DNA from: Bordetella sp. 02P26C-1 | Lineage (GTDB): Bacteria; Pseudomonadota; Gammaproteobacteria; Burkholderiales; Burkholderiaceae_B | NCBI RefSeq assembly: GCF_009763255.1 | Contig: NZ_WSJB01000032.1 | Location: 62,001-126,000, forward strand | Reading direction: 5' to 3' | DNA: 64,000 bases | In this document: positions 25,223 to 34,122 of the stretch, in pieces | Layout: each line of letters opens with the position of its first letter | Numbering within the stretch: position 1 is the first letter of the stretch | Notes under the pieces: model-generated | The model's database searches: none | What the model saw: the letters and a program-made list of their open reading frames with translations, nothing else | Told to the model about the DNA's origin: nothing | Program-made: the position numbers and the translations under genes

Positions 25223-25894
25223 TCAATCGACCATGCGCCCGGCCGAAAGAATCAGCTGGCGGCCGCAGCGCGCCGCGAGTTGAGCATCATGGGTGACCAA
25301 CACCAGCGTCGTACCATGCTCACGGTGCAAATCGAACATCAGATCTACGACCGTCTCGCCAGTCGCGGCATCCAGACTGCCGGTGGGCTCATCCGCGAAT
25401 AAGAGATCCGGCTGCACGACAAAGGCGCGCGCCAGCGATACGCGCTGCTGCTCGCCGCCGGATAAGGTCCGCGGATAATGATGCAGGCGTTCGCTCAAGC
25501 CTACGCGCCGCAACATGGCCTCGGCGGCCGTGCGGGCAGACGACCCGGCAAGCTCCAATGGCAGCATGACGTTTTCCAGCGCGGTCAGATTCGGCAGCAA
25601 TTGGAAAGACTGAAACACAAAGCCCACATGGCGAGCCCGTAGCTGTGCGCGGCCGTCTTCGTCCAGGGCAAACAAATCCTGCCCGGCAATTCGCACCGTC
25701 CCCGTCGAAGGAACATCCAGCCCCGCCATGAGTCCCAGCAAGGTGGACTTGCCGGACCCCGAGCTGCCCGTAATGGCCAACGCACTTCCCGCTGCGACCG
25801 TAAAGTCGATATCCTGCAGGATAGAAAGCGTGCCGCCGGCATCCGATACCTGCTTGCCCAGCCCTGAAACCTCAATCGAGACTTTGTTATCCAT
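25223..25894 (-). CDS. ybbA: ABC transporter ATP-binding protein (LolD/YbbA type)
   Basis: 223-residue ATPase with Walker A (ITGSSGSGKSTLLGLMAGLD), Q-loop (GFVFQSFQLLPNLTALENVMLP), the ABC signature (RTLSGGEQQRVSLARAF), Walker B (LLFADEPTGSLD) and the switch His (LVLVTHDAQLA). The LPNLTALENVMLPLEL segment is typical of the MacB/LolD/YbbA group. No permease is adjacent. As in E. coli, it is divergent from tesA, which favours YbbA. The start at 25894 (MDNKVSIEV) shares bases with the tesA start codon; an in-frame ATG at 25948 would lengthen the protein by 18 residues and overlap tesA further. Confidence 0.9.
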   Translation of the reverse strand: MDNKVSIEVSGLGKQVSDAGGTLSILQDIDFTVAAGSALAITGSSGSGKSTLLGLMAGLDVPSTGTVRIAGQDLFALDEDGRAQLRARHVGFVFQSFQLLPNLTALENVMLPLELAGSSARTAAEAMLRRVGLSERLHHYPRTLSGGEQQRVSLARAFVVQPDLLFADEPTGSLDAATGETVVDLMFDLHREHGTTLVLVTHDAQLAARCGRQLILSAGRMVD

Positions 25895-26561
25895 GCGTGT
25901 GTATCCCAAACTGCTGTGCTTGTTCGTCAGTGCGTTCTGCTTTGCCACGGCCGCCTTCGCTCAGACACCCTCGCCGTCACCGAGTTCCGAGCCCCGCGCC
26001 ATATTGGTGGTGGGCGACAGTTTGTCGGCCGAATATGGTTTGCAGCGCGGATCGGGCTGGGTGGCGTTGCTATCGCAGCGCATTGCCGAACAATACCCGA
26101 ATTACCGTGTGGTGAATGCCAGCATCAGTGGCGATACCACCAGCGGCGGTCTGTCGCGGCTGCCAGCGCTGCTGGAACGCGAGCATCCCGCGGTCGTGAT
26201 CATCGAGCTGGGTTCGAATGATGCCTTGCGCGGGCTATCGCTGCAGATGACCGAACAGAATCTGCGCGGGATGACGCAGCGCGCGCGCGAGGCCGGCGCG
26301 CAGGTGCTGCTCGTGGGCATGCAAATCCCGCCTAACTATGGGCGGGATTACACCCAGCGCTTTGCCGCGCTCTTTCCAACGATTGCCAAAGCGGAGGATG
26401 CGAGCTTGGCGCCCTTCCTGCTCGATGGCATCGCGACGGACCGCGAACAGTTCCAAGCGGATGGGATACATCCTAACGAGCAAGCTCAACCGGCGCTGCT
26501 AGAAAACGTATGGGCCGCATTGCGGCCCATACTGGAGACGACCCTAGCGCAAAAACGCTAG
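25893..26561 (+). CDS. tesA: SGNH-family esterase / thioesterase I
   Basis: 222-residue periplasmic hydrolase. Signal peptide MRVYPKLLCLFVSAFCFATAAFAQ, then block I with the catalytic Ser (ILVVGDSLSAEYGLQRGSGW), block II Gly (NASISGDTTSGGL), block III Asn (VVIIELGSNDALRGL) and block V Asp-x2-His (DGIHPNEQAQP). These are the four S-G-N-H blocks of the TesA/ApeA arylesterase, lysophospholipase and thioesterase group. The ATG at 25893 is the only one that gives a signal peptide at the N-terminus. It lies back to back with the ABC ATPase gene and convergent with ppiD. Confidence 0.92.
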   Translation: MRVYPKLLCLFVSAFCFATAAFAQTPSPSPSSEPRAILVVGDSLSAEYGLQRGSGWVALLSQRIAEQYPNYRVVNASISGDTTSGGLSRLPALLEREHPAVVIIELGSNDALRGLSLQMTEQNLRGMTQRAREAGAQVLLVGMQIPPNYGRDYTQRFAALFPTIAKAEDASLAPFLLDGIATDREQFQADGIHPNEQAQPALLENVWAALRPILETTLAQKR

Positions 26562-26576
26562 TCAGGGGTCTGCGAT

Positions 26577-28547
26577 TTATCCAGCGTTCTCGGACGACTC
26601 CGCGCCCTGGATTGCCTGCTGCGCGGCCGGCAAGATCTGAACCTTGTACTGCTCGCGCAGCTGTTTGAGGACGGCGGCAGCCTCGGCCTCGCCCCAGGTG
26701 CTGCCTAGCTGACGGGCCAGCAGTTCGTTGGCGGAAGCGTCGGTCTTGCCCGGCTCGACCTTGTCCAGACGAATCACGACGAAGTCGTTGCCTTCTTCCA
26801 CGCCGGCATAGGCCGGCAGCTTCTGCGCGGGCAAGCGCATGGCGGTTTGCAGCACCGAAGGAGGCAGCTGGGAAGCCTGCTGGCGCGACACCACAATGCT
26901 TTCACCGAAGCCCTCGGGCAGGCTAGCCGCGTCGGCGGACCAAGTCTTGAGGGCGTCCTCGCCTGCCTTGCGAGCTGCCTCGGCGGCACGTTCCTCGATC
27001 AGGCGTTCACGGATGGTGGCCTCGGCCTTTTCCAGGGGCGCGACGTGCTGGGGCTCAACGTTCTCGACGCGTACCACCAGCAACTTGTCGGACGACAGCT
27101 CGATCACGCCAGAGTTGAGTTTTTCGCGCAGGGATTCGGGGCTGAACAGGGCTTCACGTACGCGAGGATTGTCCAGCAGCGCGGCATCTTCGCCAGCGGA
27201 GGCCGGGCTCTCGCCGGTGGTGTCGTCAGCAGACAGCAGACCCTTGCGGGTGATGCCGCTGGCGGTGCGCGTCTTCAGACCCAAGGCATCGGCGGCGGGC
27301 TGCAGGCTATCGCGCTGGTCGTAAACGATCTCGGTCAGCTTGGTCGCCATTTCGGCAAAGCGATTGGCAGCGATCTGTTTACGGATTTCCGCGACGATCT
27401 GGTCACGCACTTCGGCCAGTGGCTTGGTGGCGGCCGGCTGAATCTCGGTGACCTTGAACACGTGATAGCCCGAGGGGCTTTCGATCACGCCGGAGATTTG
27501 ATCCTTATTCAGGCTGAATACCGCCTCGCCCAGCGAGCCGGTCAGCATGCCGGCGCCCAGCCAACCCAAGTCGCCGCCCTGTTGAGCGGAGCCAGCGTCT
27601 TGCGAGTTTTCTTTCGCGAGCTTGTCGAACTCGGCCGGATTGGCGGCAGCTTGTTGGGCCAAGGATTCGGCCTTGGCGCGCGCGGCCTGACGATCGCTGT
27701 CACTCGCGTTGGCGGGGACTTGAATCAGGATGTGGCTGGCGCGACGGCGCTCGGGCTGACCAAAGCGCGATTTGTTCTGGTCGTAATAACCGGCGATGTC
27801 GGCATCGCTGACTTGCACGTCTTTCGAGGCGGCCGGCTCGTCCAGCACCAGGTACTGCGCAGTCACCTGTTCTGGGATGGTCAGTTCCTGTTGATGCGAG
27901 TCGTACCAGGCCTTGATTTCCTCGGGCGTGACCGACACTTGAGCACGATAGTCGGCCGCCGGGAACCGGCGCAGTTGGATCGTGCGCTCTTGCGTCAACG
28001 CCGATTCGAGCGAGGCCACGACTTCGGCGGGCGCCAAGCCGGATTGAATGACGGGCTGCAGAACAAGGTTGATCGCCAGATCACCACGCAGGCCTGCCTC
28101 GAACTGCGCGGGCGTCATGCCTTGTGCAGCGAGCACCTGGCGGTAGCGCTCGGCGGAAAAACGGCCATTGTCCTGCACGGCCGGGATGGACGCGATCGTA
28201 TCGCGCAGCGTGGTGTCCGAAACCGAAAAGCGCTCGGCTTGCGCGACCTGGGCCAGCAGACGACGGTCGATCAAATCGTTGAGCAGCTGCTCGCGCATCG
28301 CGGGCGTGTCCAGCATCGCGGGGTCATAGCGCGAGCCCAAAGTCTGACGATATTGCTCGAGCTGATTGCGTAGCGCGATGTCGAACTCGCCCTGCGTGAT
28401 GGGCTGATCGCCAACGCTGGCCAGCTCGGGCTCACTGCTCATGAAGCTGTCATAGCCCTGTATGCCGACCAGGAAAAACGACGGCACGATCAGAATCAGC
28501 AGGATGACCTGCATCCAACGACGGTGACTGCGTATTAGTTCGAACAT
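26577..28547 (-). CDS. ppiD: Periplasmic folding chaperone PpiD (parvulin-type)
   Basis: 656-residue protein anchored in the inner membrane by one N-terminal helix (MFELIRSHRRWMQVILLILIVPSFFLVG), with the rest in the periplasm. A SurA-like N-domain (GEFDIALRNQLEQYRQTLGS, LLNDLIDRRLLAQVAQAERF) is followed by a parvulin PPIase domain (RRASHILIQVPA ... DLGWLGAGMLTGSLGEAVFSL ... ESPSGYHVFKVTEI). It helps fold exported proteins at the Sec translocon. The ATG at 28547 has AAGGA just upstream; an ATG at 28586 would only add a polar extension. Its usual upstream neighbour hupB is absent here. Confidence 0.93.
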   Translation of the reverse strand: MFELIRSHRRWMQVILLILIVPSFFLVGIQGYDSFMSSEPELASVGDQPITQGEFDIALRNQLEQYRQTLGSRYDPAMLDTPAMREQLLNDLIDRRLLAQVAQAERFSVSDTTLRDTIASIPAVQDNGRFSAERYRQVLAAQGMTPAQFEAGLRGDLAINLVLQPVIQSGLAPAEVVASLESALTQERTIQLRRFPAADYRAQVSVTPEEIKAWYDSHQQELTIPEQVTAQYLVLDEPAASKDVQVSDADIAGYYDQNKSRFGQPERRRASHILIQVPANASDSDRQAARAKAESLAQQAAANPAEFDKLAKENSQDAGSAQQGGDLGWLGAGMLTGSLGEAVFSLNKDQISGVIESPSGYHVFKVTEIQPAATKPLAEVRDQIVAEIRKQIAANRFAEMATKLTEIVYDQRDSLQPAADALGLKTRTASGITRKGLLSADDTTGESPASAGEDAALLDNPRVREALFSPESLREKLNSGVIELSSDKLLVVRVENVEPQHVAPLEKAEATIRERLIEERAAEAARKAGEDALKTWSADAASLPEGFGESIVVSRQQASQLPPSVLQTAMRLPAQKLPAYAGVEEGNDFVVIRLDKVEPGKTDASANELLARQLGSTWGEAEAAAVLKQLREQYKVQILPAAQQAIQGAESSENAG

Positions 28548-28596
28548 GGAATCCTTGTTGCCCCACGCGGCGCCTCGGACAGACAAACGCCACGGT

Positions 28597-28648
28597 AAAA
28601 AAAGGCGAACCGATTCGCCTTTGCCACGACTAAACCGCGCTGGTTTAG
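28597..28648 (-). terminator. Tandem hairpins with T-run upstream of ppiD (orphan minus-strand terminator)
   Basis: Reading the minus strand: a perfect stem CTAAACC / GGTTTAG (28648-28630), then GGCGAA / TTCGCC followed by seven T (28619-28597). This is a strong intrinsic terminator, yet no minus-strand gene lies upstream of it before the divergent phosphodiesterase gene. It could be the end of a short RNA, or a relic of a lost upstream gene such as hupB. The rest of the gap 28548-28880 holds no gene that I can support. Confidence 0.6.
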
Positions 28649-28880
28649 CCGCCGGAGTTTACCATTGTCGGCCTGAAATTCATCACTGAGGGTGCGCGGC
28701 TCCCCAAGGGCCCCGTCGCATACGCGCGCTGGATCACGCACTGGCGGGCCGGACAGCTAACGCGCCAGGGTTGGAAAAGCAGACATAGTTAATTTGCCGG
28801 AAACCCGGTCCGATAAACAATGAAGGGTTATGCTTTTACCCTCGACCGTGATTTGGTCTTGTTTTCGTATCGTTACTGTT

Positions 28881-29627
28881 ATGTCCACCTCCCAAAACTG
28901 GCCCTATCCTACTCATATCGCGCACCGCGGCGGCGGCCGTCTGGCGCCGGAAAACACATTGGCCGCCATGCGCGTCGGCCGCGATCATGGATTCCGCATG
29001 GTCGAATTCGACGTGAAGCTCAGCCGTGACGACATCGCGTTTCTGCTGCACGACGACGATCTGGATCGCACCACGGACGGCAAGGGTCTGGCCGGCGATC
29101 GCAGCTTTACCGAGCTGGCGCTCCTGGATGCTGGCGGCTGGCATTCACCCGCCTATGTCGGCGAGCCGGTGGCGAGTTTTCAGGCGGTGGCGCAATACGC
29201 GATTGCCAATCAGATCGCCTGCAACGTCGAGATCAAGCCCACCACGGGCCGCGAGGCTGAAACGGGTACCGCCATCGCTCTGGCGGCGCGCAATCTCTGG
29301 CAAGGCGCTACCGTGCCCCCCCTGCTTTCGTCGTTTTCCGAAGAGTCGCTGGCTGCCGCACAGGCCGCCGCGCCCGAATTGCCACGCGCGTTGCTAGTGG
29401 AGGAAATCCCGGCGGATTGGCGCGAAAAACTCGCCAAGTACGAGTGCGTGGCGCTCAACATCAATCAACGCGATGCGACGCAAGCGCTAATCAACGATGT
29501 CCACGCCGCGGGTTACCGGATCGCCGCCTGGACGGTGAATGACCCGGAGCGCGCCGCCCTGCTGCTATCCTGGGGCATGGACGCGATCTTCACCGACGAA
29601 CTCGCCCGTATTTCCCCTACTGCGTGA
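28881..29627 (+). CDS. ugpQ: Glycerophosphodiester phosphodiesterase
   Basis: 248-residue cytosolic enzyme that hydrolyses glycerophosphodiesters to glycerol-3-phosphate and an alcohol. Catalytic segments: HIAHRGGGRLAPENTLAAM (His-Arg and Glu), VEFDVKLSRDDIAFLLHDDDLDRTTDGKG (metal-binding Glu-Asp, second His) and CNVEIKP. It ends AWTVNDPERAALLLSWGMDAIFTDE, as in UgpQ. No signal peptide is present, which separates it from periplasmic GlpQ. The ATG at 28881 starts close to the first strand; an upstream ATG at 28830 gives an implausible extension. Confidence 0.92.
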   Translation: MSTSQNWPYPTHIAHRGGGRLAPENTLAAMRVGRDHGFRMVEFDVKLSRDDIAFLLHDDDLDRTTDGKGLAGDRSFTELALLDAGGWHSPAYVGEPVASFQAVAQYAIANQIACNVEIKPTTGREAETGTAIALAARNLWQGATVPPLLSSFSEESLAAAQAAAPELPRALLVEEIPADWREKLAKYECVALNINQRDATQALINDVHAAGYRIAAWTVNDPERAALLLSWGMDAIFTDELARISPTA

Positions 29628-29642
29628 CCTTAGGATTCCATT

Positions 29643-30500
29643 TTGTTTAGTTATCGACACGCCTTCCATGCCGGTAACCACGCCGACGTGCTCAAACACG
29701 CCGTGCTGGTCCAGATGCTGGATTACTTTAACCGCAAGGACGCACCCTACTGGGTGATCGACACCCATGCGGGCGCCGGCCTCTACGCGCTGGACGGCGA
29801 ATGGGCCAGCAAAAACGCCGAGTTTGAAGATGGCATTGGCCGTCTGTGGGGCCGCAACGATCTGCCGGCGTTGCTGGCCGACTACGTGCGTGAGATCGAA
29901 CGGTACAACCCGAACGGCCGTCTGCGTCACTACCCTGGATCGCCATGGCTGACGCTCGATGCGCTGCGCGATCGTGATCGCCTGCGCTTGTTCGAGATGC
30001 ACCCGACGGAATCGGGCATCTTGGCCGGCAATCTCGATAAGCTCGATCGCGTGAATCTGCGCCAGACGACGATCTATGCGACCGACGGTTTCGAGGGCAT
30101 GAAGGCCTTGCTACCGCCGCCGACACGGCGTGGCATGGTGTTGATCGATCCCTCGTATGAGGACAAACAGGATTACCGGCGTACGCTCACCGCGGTGAAG
30201 GAAGGCATCAAGCGGTTTGCCACGGGGACCTACGCGGTTTGGTATCCGTTGGTGCAGCGACGGGAAGCCACCGATATGGTGCGCGGTCTGGAAAACCTGC
30301 AGATCAAGAACTGGCTGAACGTCTCATTGACGGTGAAAAAGCCGGCGTCCGAAGGCTTTGGCCTGCACGGCAGTGGCATGTTCATCGTCAACCCGCCGTG
30401 GACCTTGCACGCGGCGTTGAAAGACACCATGCCTTTTCTGACGAAGCTACTTGCTCAGGACGAGCGCGCGGCCTTCACGTTGAAGCAACGCGCCGACTAA
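29643..30500 (+). CDS. rlmJ: 23S rRNA (adenine-2030-N6)-methyltransferase RlmJ
   Basis: 285-residue rRNA methyltransferase. The N-terminus FSYRHAFHAGNHADVLKHAVL is diagnostic of the family. Next come the SAM-binding region YWVIDTHAGAGLYAL, FEMHPTES and the catalytic motif VLIDPSYEDKQDYRRT (family form D-P-P/S-Y), ending in GSGMFIVNPPWTLHAAL. The start codon is TTG at 29643; no ATG gives the conserved N-terminus. It begins 15 nt after ugpQ and may be co-transcribed with it. Convergent with dsbB, with a shared hairpin between. Confidence 0.94.
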   Translation: MFSYRHAFHAGNHADVLKHAVLVQMLDYFNRKDAPYWVIDTHAGAGLYALDGEWASKNAEFEDGIGRLWGRNDLPALLADYVREIERYNPNGRLRHYPGSPWLTLDALRDRDRLRLFEMHPTESGILAGNLDKLDRVNLRQTTIYATDGFEGMKALLPPPTRRGMVLIDPSYEDKQDYRRTLTAVKEGIKRFATGTYAVWYPLVQRREATDMVRGLENLQIKNWLNVSLTVKKPASEGFGLHGSGMFIVNPPWTLHAALKDTMPFLTKLLAQDERAAFTLKQRAD

Positions 30501-30513
30501 GGTTGCGGGCAAC

Positions 30514-30559
30514 CGGTTTCGCGCCGCGCGCAAGAGCAACGCTCACGCGCGCGAAGCCG
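30514..30559. terminator. Bidirectional hairpin between rlmJ and dsbB
   Basis: Arms of 11 bp (CGGTTTCGCGC / GCGCGAAGCCG) with one G-T pair, in the 113-nt convergent gap. No strong T-run on either side. Confidence 0.4.
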
Positions 30560-30613
30560 ACCTCGATCAACGTCAGGGGTGGCGTGCAATATGCACGCCC
30601 ACGGCCGCCCGAT

Positions 30614-31081
30614 TTAATCGCGCCGCAACATCGCGATCAAATTCATCACGAGCAAAATGGCGAACAACGCCAGGCTCCACAGGGCATATTCCACGCCCAG
30701 GATCTCGACCATGGCATCCATGCAGCTGGCATAAATACCGAATAGCCAGGGTGCAGCCCCATCCAGACCCGATGCGCTCATGAATTGATCGGCGAAGGTC
30801 ATATCGCACGAAAACATGTGCGCGGCCACGTCATACTGATACCAAGCCGCCGCGATCCCGCCCGCACTCAACAGCAGCCCTAGGGTCGCGCACAGCCGCG
30901 TGAGCGCGCGGATATTTGCCCCTAAGAGTGCCAGCACGCCGATTACCAGATACAGCAGCCGTTGGAACACACACCATGCGCACGGCGGCATATCGAAGAC
31001 ATGCTGCGACACCAAGGCAGCGCCCACGGCGCCAAAGCACAGTAATGCGATCAACCATAAGAGGCGGCGGGATTGTTCCAT
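30614..31081 (-). CDS. dsbB: Disulfide bond formation protein B
   Basis: 155-residue inner-membrane quinone reductase that re-oxidises DsbA. Four helices are visible. The first periplasmic loop has the Cys-x2-Cys pair (DMPPCAWCVFQRLLYLVIG); the second loop carries the other two Cys (AHMFSCDMTFADQFM and IYASCMDAM). The length matches the family. The ATG at 31081 begins right before the first helix (MEQSRRLLWLIALLCFGAVG). It lies behind purF on the same strand, but a terminator separates them. Confidence 0.92.
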   Translation of the reverse strand: MEQSRRLLWLIALLCFGAVGAALVSQHVFDMPPCAWCVFQRLLYLVIGVLALLGANIRALTRLCATLGLLLSAGGIAAAWYQYDVAAHMFSCDMTFADQFMSASGLDGAAPWLFGIYASCMDAMVEILGVEYALWSLALFAILLVMNLIAMLRRD

Positions 31082-31102
31082 GTAGCTTAACCTGATCAAA
31101 CC

Positions 31103-31137
31103 GTTAAAAAATAGCCGGACTACATTGCAGCCCGGCC
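31103..31137 (-). terminator. Intrinsic terminator after purF
   Basis: On the minus strand a GCCGG / CCGGC stem with a loop rich in short pairings is followed by TATTTTTTAA. It lies 72 nt past the purF stop and 22 nt before the dsbB start, so purF transcription probably ends here. No separate dsbB promoter could be identified. Confidence 0.6.
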
Positions 31138-31208
31138 AGTTTACAAACCACATTAAGCTACCACATGTTCACCCGGTACGAGACCAGCCGGACATGTGCC
31201 GCGCAAGA

Positions 31209-32732
31209 TCAACCGTCGTTTGCTACATATCCCATATTGAACTGCAAACCACCGGTGGACTCCTCGTCGCTGGAGCCGCCACGCGACTGCCCCAGACGTT
31301 CGAGGTATTCCGCGGTAATGTCGCCCGTGACGTATTGGCCATCAAAGCACGATGACTCGAAACGCGTCAACGCCGGATTGATGTCGGTCACAGCCTGTTC
31401 CATATCGCGCAGATCCTGATAGACCAAGCCATCGGCGCCGATGGTGCGCGCGATTTCCTCGTCGGAACGGCCGGTTGCGATCAGCTCGCTCTGCGTGGGC
31501 ATATCGATGCCGTAGACGTTGGGGAAACGCACGGGAGGCGCGGCAGAGGCGAAGAACACCTTATTGGCCCCAGCGGCGCGCGCCATGTCGACGATTTCGC
31601 GGCTGGTGGTGCCACGGACGATGGAGTCATCGACCAGCAGCACGTTTTTGCCCTTGAATTCGCTGCCGATGGCGTTGAGCTTCTGGCGTACCGATTTCCG
31701 GCGCACGGCCTGCCCCGGCATGATGAACGTGCGACCCACGTAGCGGTTCTTGATCAGACCTTCGCGATAGTCCAGGTTCAGGCGCGCGGCCAGCTGCATC
31801 GCGGCCGGACGCGAGGAATCCGGGATAGGCATGACCACGTCGATGTCACCCAGGCGCATATTGCGCGCGACTTTATCGGCCAGGTATTCGCCCATGCGCA
31901 ATCGAGCGTCGTACACCGACACACCGTTGATCATGGAATCGGGACGCGCGAAATACACGTATTCGAAAATACACGGCACCAGTTGCGGGTTGTCGGCACA
32001 CTGACGGCTGATCATGCGCCCGTCCAGATCGACGAACACGGCCTCGCCCGGCTCGACATCGCGCACAAACGCGAAGCCGCTGCCTTCGAGCGCCACGGAT
32101 TCCGAGGCGACCATCCATTCCGGACCCTGCTCGGTATCCTGACGGCCGATACAAAGCGGACGAATGCCATTCGGATCGCGGAACGCGAGCATCCCGTAGC
32201 CGGCGATCTGCGCGACAACCGCGTACGCACCGCGCACGCGCTTATGCACGGCGGCAACCGCCTTGAACATCGTGTCATCGTCGAGCGACACCCCATTGGC
32301 TGCCGATTGCAACTCGTGCGCCAGCACATTCAACAGGACTTCGGAATCCGAATTCGTGTTGATGTGACGGCGATCGACGCGATAGAGCGACTCGCGCAGT
32401 TCGCGCCAGTTGGTCAGGTTGCCGTTATGGGCAAAGGTGATGCCGAAAGGCGCATTCACGTAGAACGGCTGGGATTCTTCTTCGCTGACGCTGGAACCCG
32501 CCGTGGGGTAGCGCACGTGCCCGATACCGCTGTTACCCGGCAGCGACCGCATGTTGCGCGTGCGGAATACGTCACGCACCAGGCCATGGGCCTTGAACAT
32601 GTTGAAGTGTCTGCCTTGGGACGAGGTGGCGATCCCCGCCGCGTCCTGGCCACGATGCTGCAGCAGCAACAAACCGTCATAGAGCAGCTGGTTGACCGGC
32701 CCGCGCCCAATGACCCCGATGATTCCACACAT
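31209..32732 (-). CDS. purF: Amidophosphoribosyltransferase
   Basis: 507-residue enzyme of the first committed step of purine synthesis: it transfers the glutamine amide nitrogen to PRPP. The N-terminus [21 protein letters not shown] exposes the nucleophilic Cys2 after Met removal. Glutaminase signatures: [17 protein letters not shown] and [15 protein letters not shown]. The PRPP-binding loop is [29 protein letters not shown]. Last gene of the folC-SPOR-cvpA-purF run. The gap to cvpA is 23 nt. Confidence 0.97.
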   Translation of the reverse strand: MCGIIGVIGRGPVNQLLYDGLLLLQHRGQDAAGIATSSQGRHFNMFKAHGLVRDVFRTRNMRSLPGNSGIGHVRYPTAGSSVSEEESQPFYVNAPFGITFAHNGNLTNWRELRESLYRVDRRHINTNSDSEVLLNVLAHELQSAANGVSLDDDTMFKAVAAVHKRVRGAYAVVAQIAGYGMLAFRDPNGIRPLCIGRQDTEQGPEWMVASESVALEGSGFAFVRDVEPGEAVFVDLDGRMISRQCADNPQLVPCIFEYVYFARPDSMINGVSVYDARLRMGEYLADKVARNMRLGDIDVVMPIPDSSRPAAMQLAARLNLDYREGLIKNRYVGRTFIMPGQAVRRKSVRQKLNAIGSEFKGKNVLLVDDSIVRGTTSREIVDMARAAGANKVFFASAAPPVRFPNVYGIDMPTQSELIATGRSDEEIARTIGADGLVYQDLRDMEQAVTDINPALTRFESSCFDGQYVTGDITAEYLERLGQSRGGSSDEESTGGLQFNMGYVANDG

Positions 32733-32755
32733 GGTGATTTCCCGTTAAACGAAAC

Positions 32756-33244
32756 TTAGTAGGGCACCCACGTCGCCAACGACGGGGGCAGCCACAACTT
32801 GATATGCCTGACGGCCTCGGTGGCCGAATGCGAAAACATGGCGTTTTGCCACCAGGGCTCTTGCGGCAGCGGCGTATAGCCGCCCAACGCCACCAATACC
32901 AATACAAATAACAACCCGCGCGCCAGGCCAAAAACCGCACCCAGGCCGTGATCCGCGGGCGTTAATCCCGTGGTGCGAATCAGAGCGGCCAGGGTCATAT
33001 TGACCAAGCCCACGCCGAGCAGCACCAAAATAAATACCGCCGCATACGCTATGCCCATGCGCAGCATGGCGGTTTCGACGTAGGCCTCGAGCCATCCATA
33101 CACCGTGGGCCCCCACCAGATGGCGGCGACAAAGGCCAGCAGAAACGCCATCAGAGAGAGGACTTCCTTGAGCAGGCCGCGCACTAACCCCAGCAGCCCG
33201 GAGACTGCCAGGATGGCCAAGACGACGAAATCGAAACCGGTCAC
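32756..33244 (-). CDS. cvpA: CvpA-family inner-membrane protein
   Basis: 162-residue protein with four predicted helices: FDFVVLAILAVSGLLGLVRGLLKE, LSLMAFLLAFVAAIWWG, YAAVFILVLLGVGLVNMTLAAL and GLARGLLFVLVLVALGGY. The GLLGLVRGLLKEVLSL motif near the N-terminus is typical of the family. It was named for colicin V production but is linked to envelope homeostasis. Its ATG overlaps the stop of the SPOR gene by 4 nt, and purF follows, the conserved gene order. Confidence 0.93.
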   Translation of the reverse strand: MTGFDFVVLAILAVSGLLGLVRGLLKEVLSLMAFLLAFVAAIWWGPTVYGWLEAYVETAMLRMGIAYAAVFILVLLGVGLVNMTLAALIRTTGLTPADHGLGAVFGLARGLLFVLVLVALGGYTPLPQEPWWQNAMFSHSATEAVRHIKLWLPPSLATWVPY

Positions 33245-34068
33245 TGGCTAGCAATAAAGCCGTTGTCATAACCCAGGGTGCGTAAACGAGCCTGGGCAGC
33301 CTGTGCGGCCTCGCGCGAAGGGAATGGACCCACGCGCAGACGATATTGCTGTTTCCCCCCGATGGTCGCGGGCTCGACAAAGGCGTTGGTCACGCCGGCT
33401 TGATGAAGCTTGGAACGACGCGACTGCGCGTCTGCCTGGGCCCCATACGATGCGATCTGCAGGACAAAGTTGCCTTTCGCGGCGGGCTTGGGTGCGGGTT
33501 GCGACGGCACGTCGGTAGGCGCACGGCCCTCAAGCAACGCCAGCGCGCGGGCGCCGTCGTCATCGCGCGCCGTGGGCTTGCTCGGCGCCGGCGGCGCGGA
33601 TGGCTTGGCCGGTGGCGGAGCGGGCGGTTTCGCGGGCGGCTGCGGCTGCTGGGCCGGTGGCGTGGGCGCAGCGGGCGGTATCGTTACCGCGGGCGGTTCC
33701 GGCGGCTGCTGTTGGGCGGTGACTTCGCCCGGCGTGGTGGCGCCGGGTTGGCTGCCGGTGGCACCGGGGGTCGCGCCTACGACACCGCTGCCTGCATCCG
33801 CGACGGAGGTGGGCGCGGAGATCTGCGGTTGGTACGGCGTATTGCGCTCGGGCATGCGGATCGGGATATCAGCCGCCACCGGTACGGGCTCGGAGTCCAG
33901 GACCATGGGCAGCACGATGACGGCGGCCAGCACGAGCACGACGGCGCCAGCCAGCCGGCGACGCGCACGCCCACGGAGTTCCGCCGCCTGGGCCTCGCTG
34001 GAGACCGATGGACGCGGTCTGGCACGCGATGCCTCAGAGGCGGAATCTTTGCGAGTGAACAATCCCAT
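33241..34068 (-). CDS. SPOR-domain membrane protein (DedD/FtsN-like)
   Basis: 275-residue bitopic inner-membrane protein. A basic cytoplasmic N-terminus (RGRARRRLAG) precedes one membrane helix (AVVLVLAAVIVLPMVL). A Pro/Ala/Gln-rich periplasmic linker (about 75-175) follows, then a C-terminal SPOR domain (NFVLQIASYGAQADAQSRRSKLHQAG ... QYRLRVGPFPSREAAQAAQARLRTLGYDNGFIA) that binds denuded septal peptidoglycan. Position between folC and cvpA corresponds to dedD, so a cell-division role is likely. The linker's codons are strongly GC-biased. Confidence 0.9.
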   Translation of the reverse strand: MGLFTRKDSASEASRARPRPSVSSEAQAAELRGRARRRLAGAVVLVLAAVIVLPMVLDSEPVPVAADIPIRMPERNTPYQPQISAPTSVADAGSGVVGATPGATGSQPGATTPGEVTAQQQPPEPPAVTIPPAAPTPPAQQPQPPAKPPAPPPAKPSAPPAPSKPTARDDDGARALALLEGRAPTDVPSQPAPKPAAKGNFVLQIASYGAQADAQSRRSKLHQAGVTNAFVEPATIGGKQQYRLRVGPFPSREAAQAAQARLRTLGYDNGFIASQ

Positions 34069-34122
34069 GGGCAGGAATTCCTTGCGACCTGTTCGAGGAC
34101 ACCGCCTCGACTGCCGTAAACC

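Noticed and set aside
26847-28373. 508-codon open frame opposite ppiD
   Set aside because: Antisense shadow; ppiD is clearly the real gene.
32756-33244. CvpA considered as part of a colicin/microcin system together with the double-glycine peptides
   Set aside because: It is the housekeeping cvpA in its normal folC-purF context, about 26 kb from the peptide genes.
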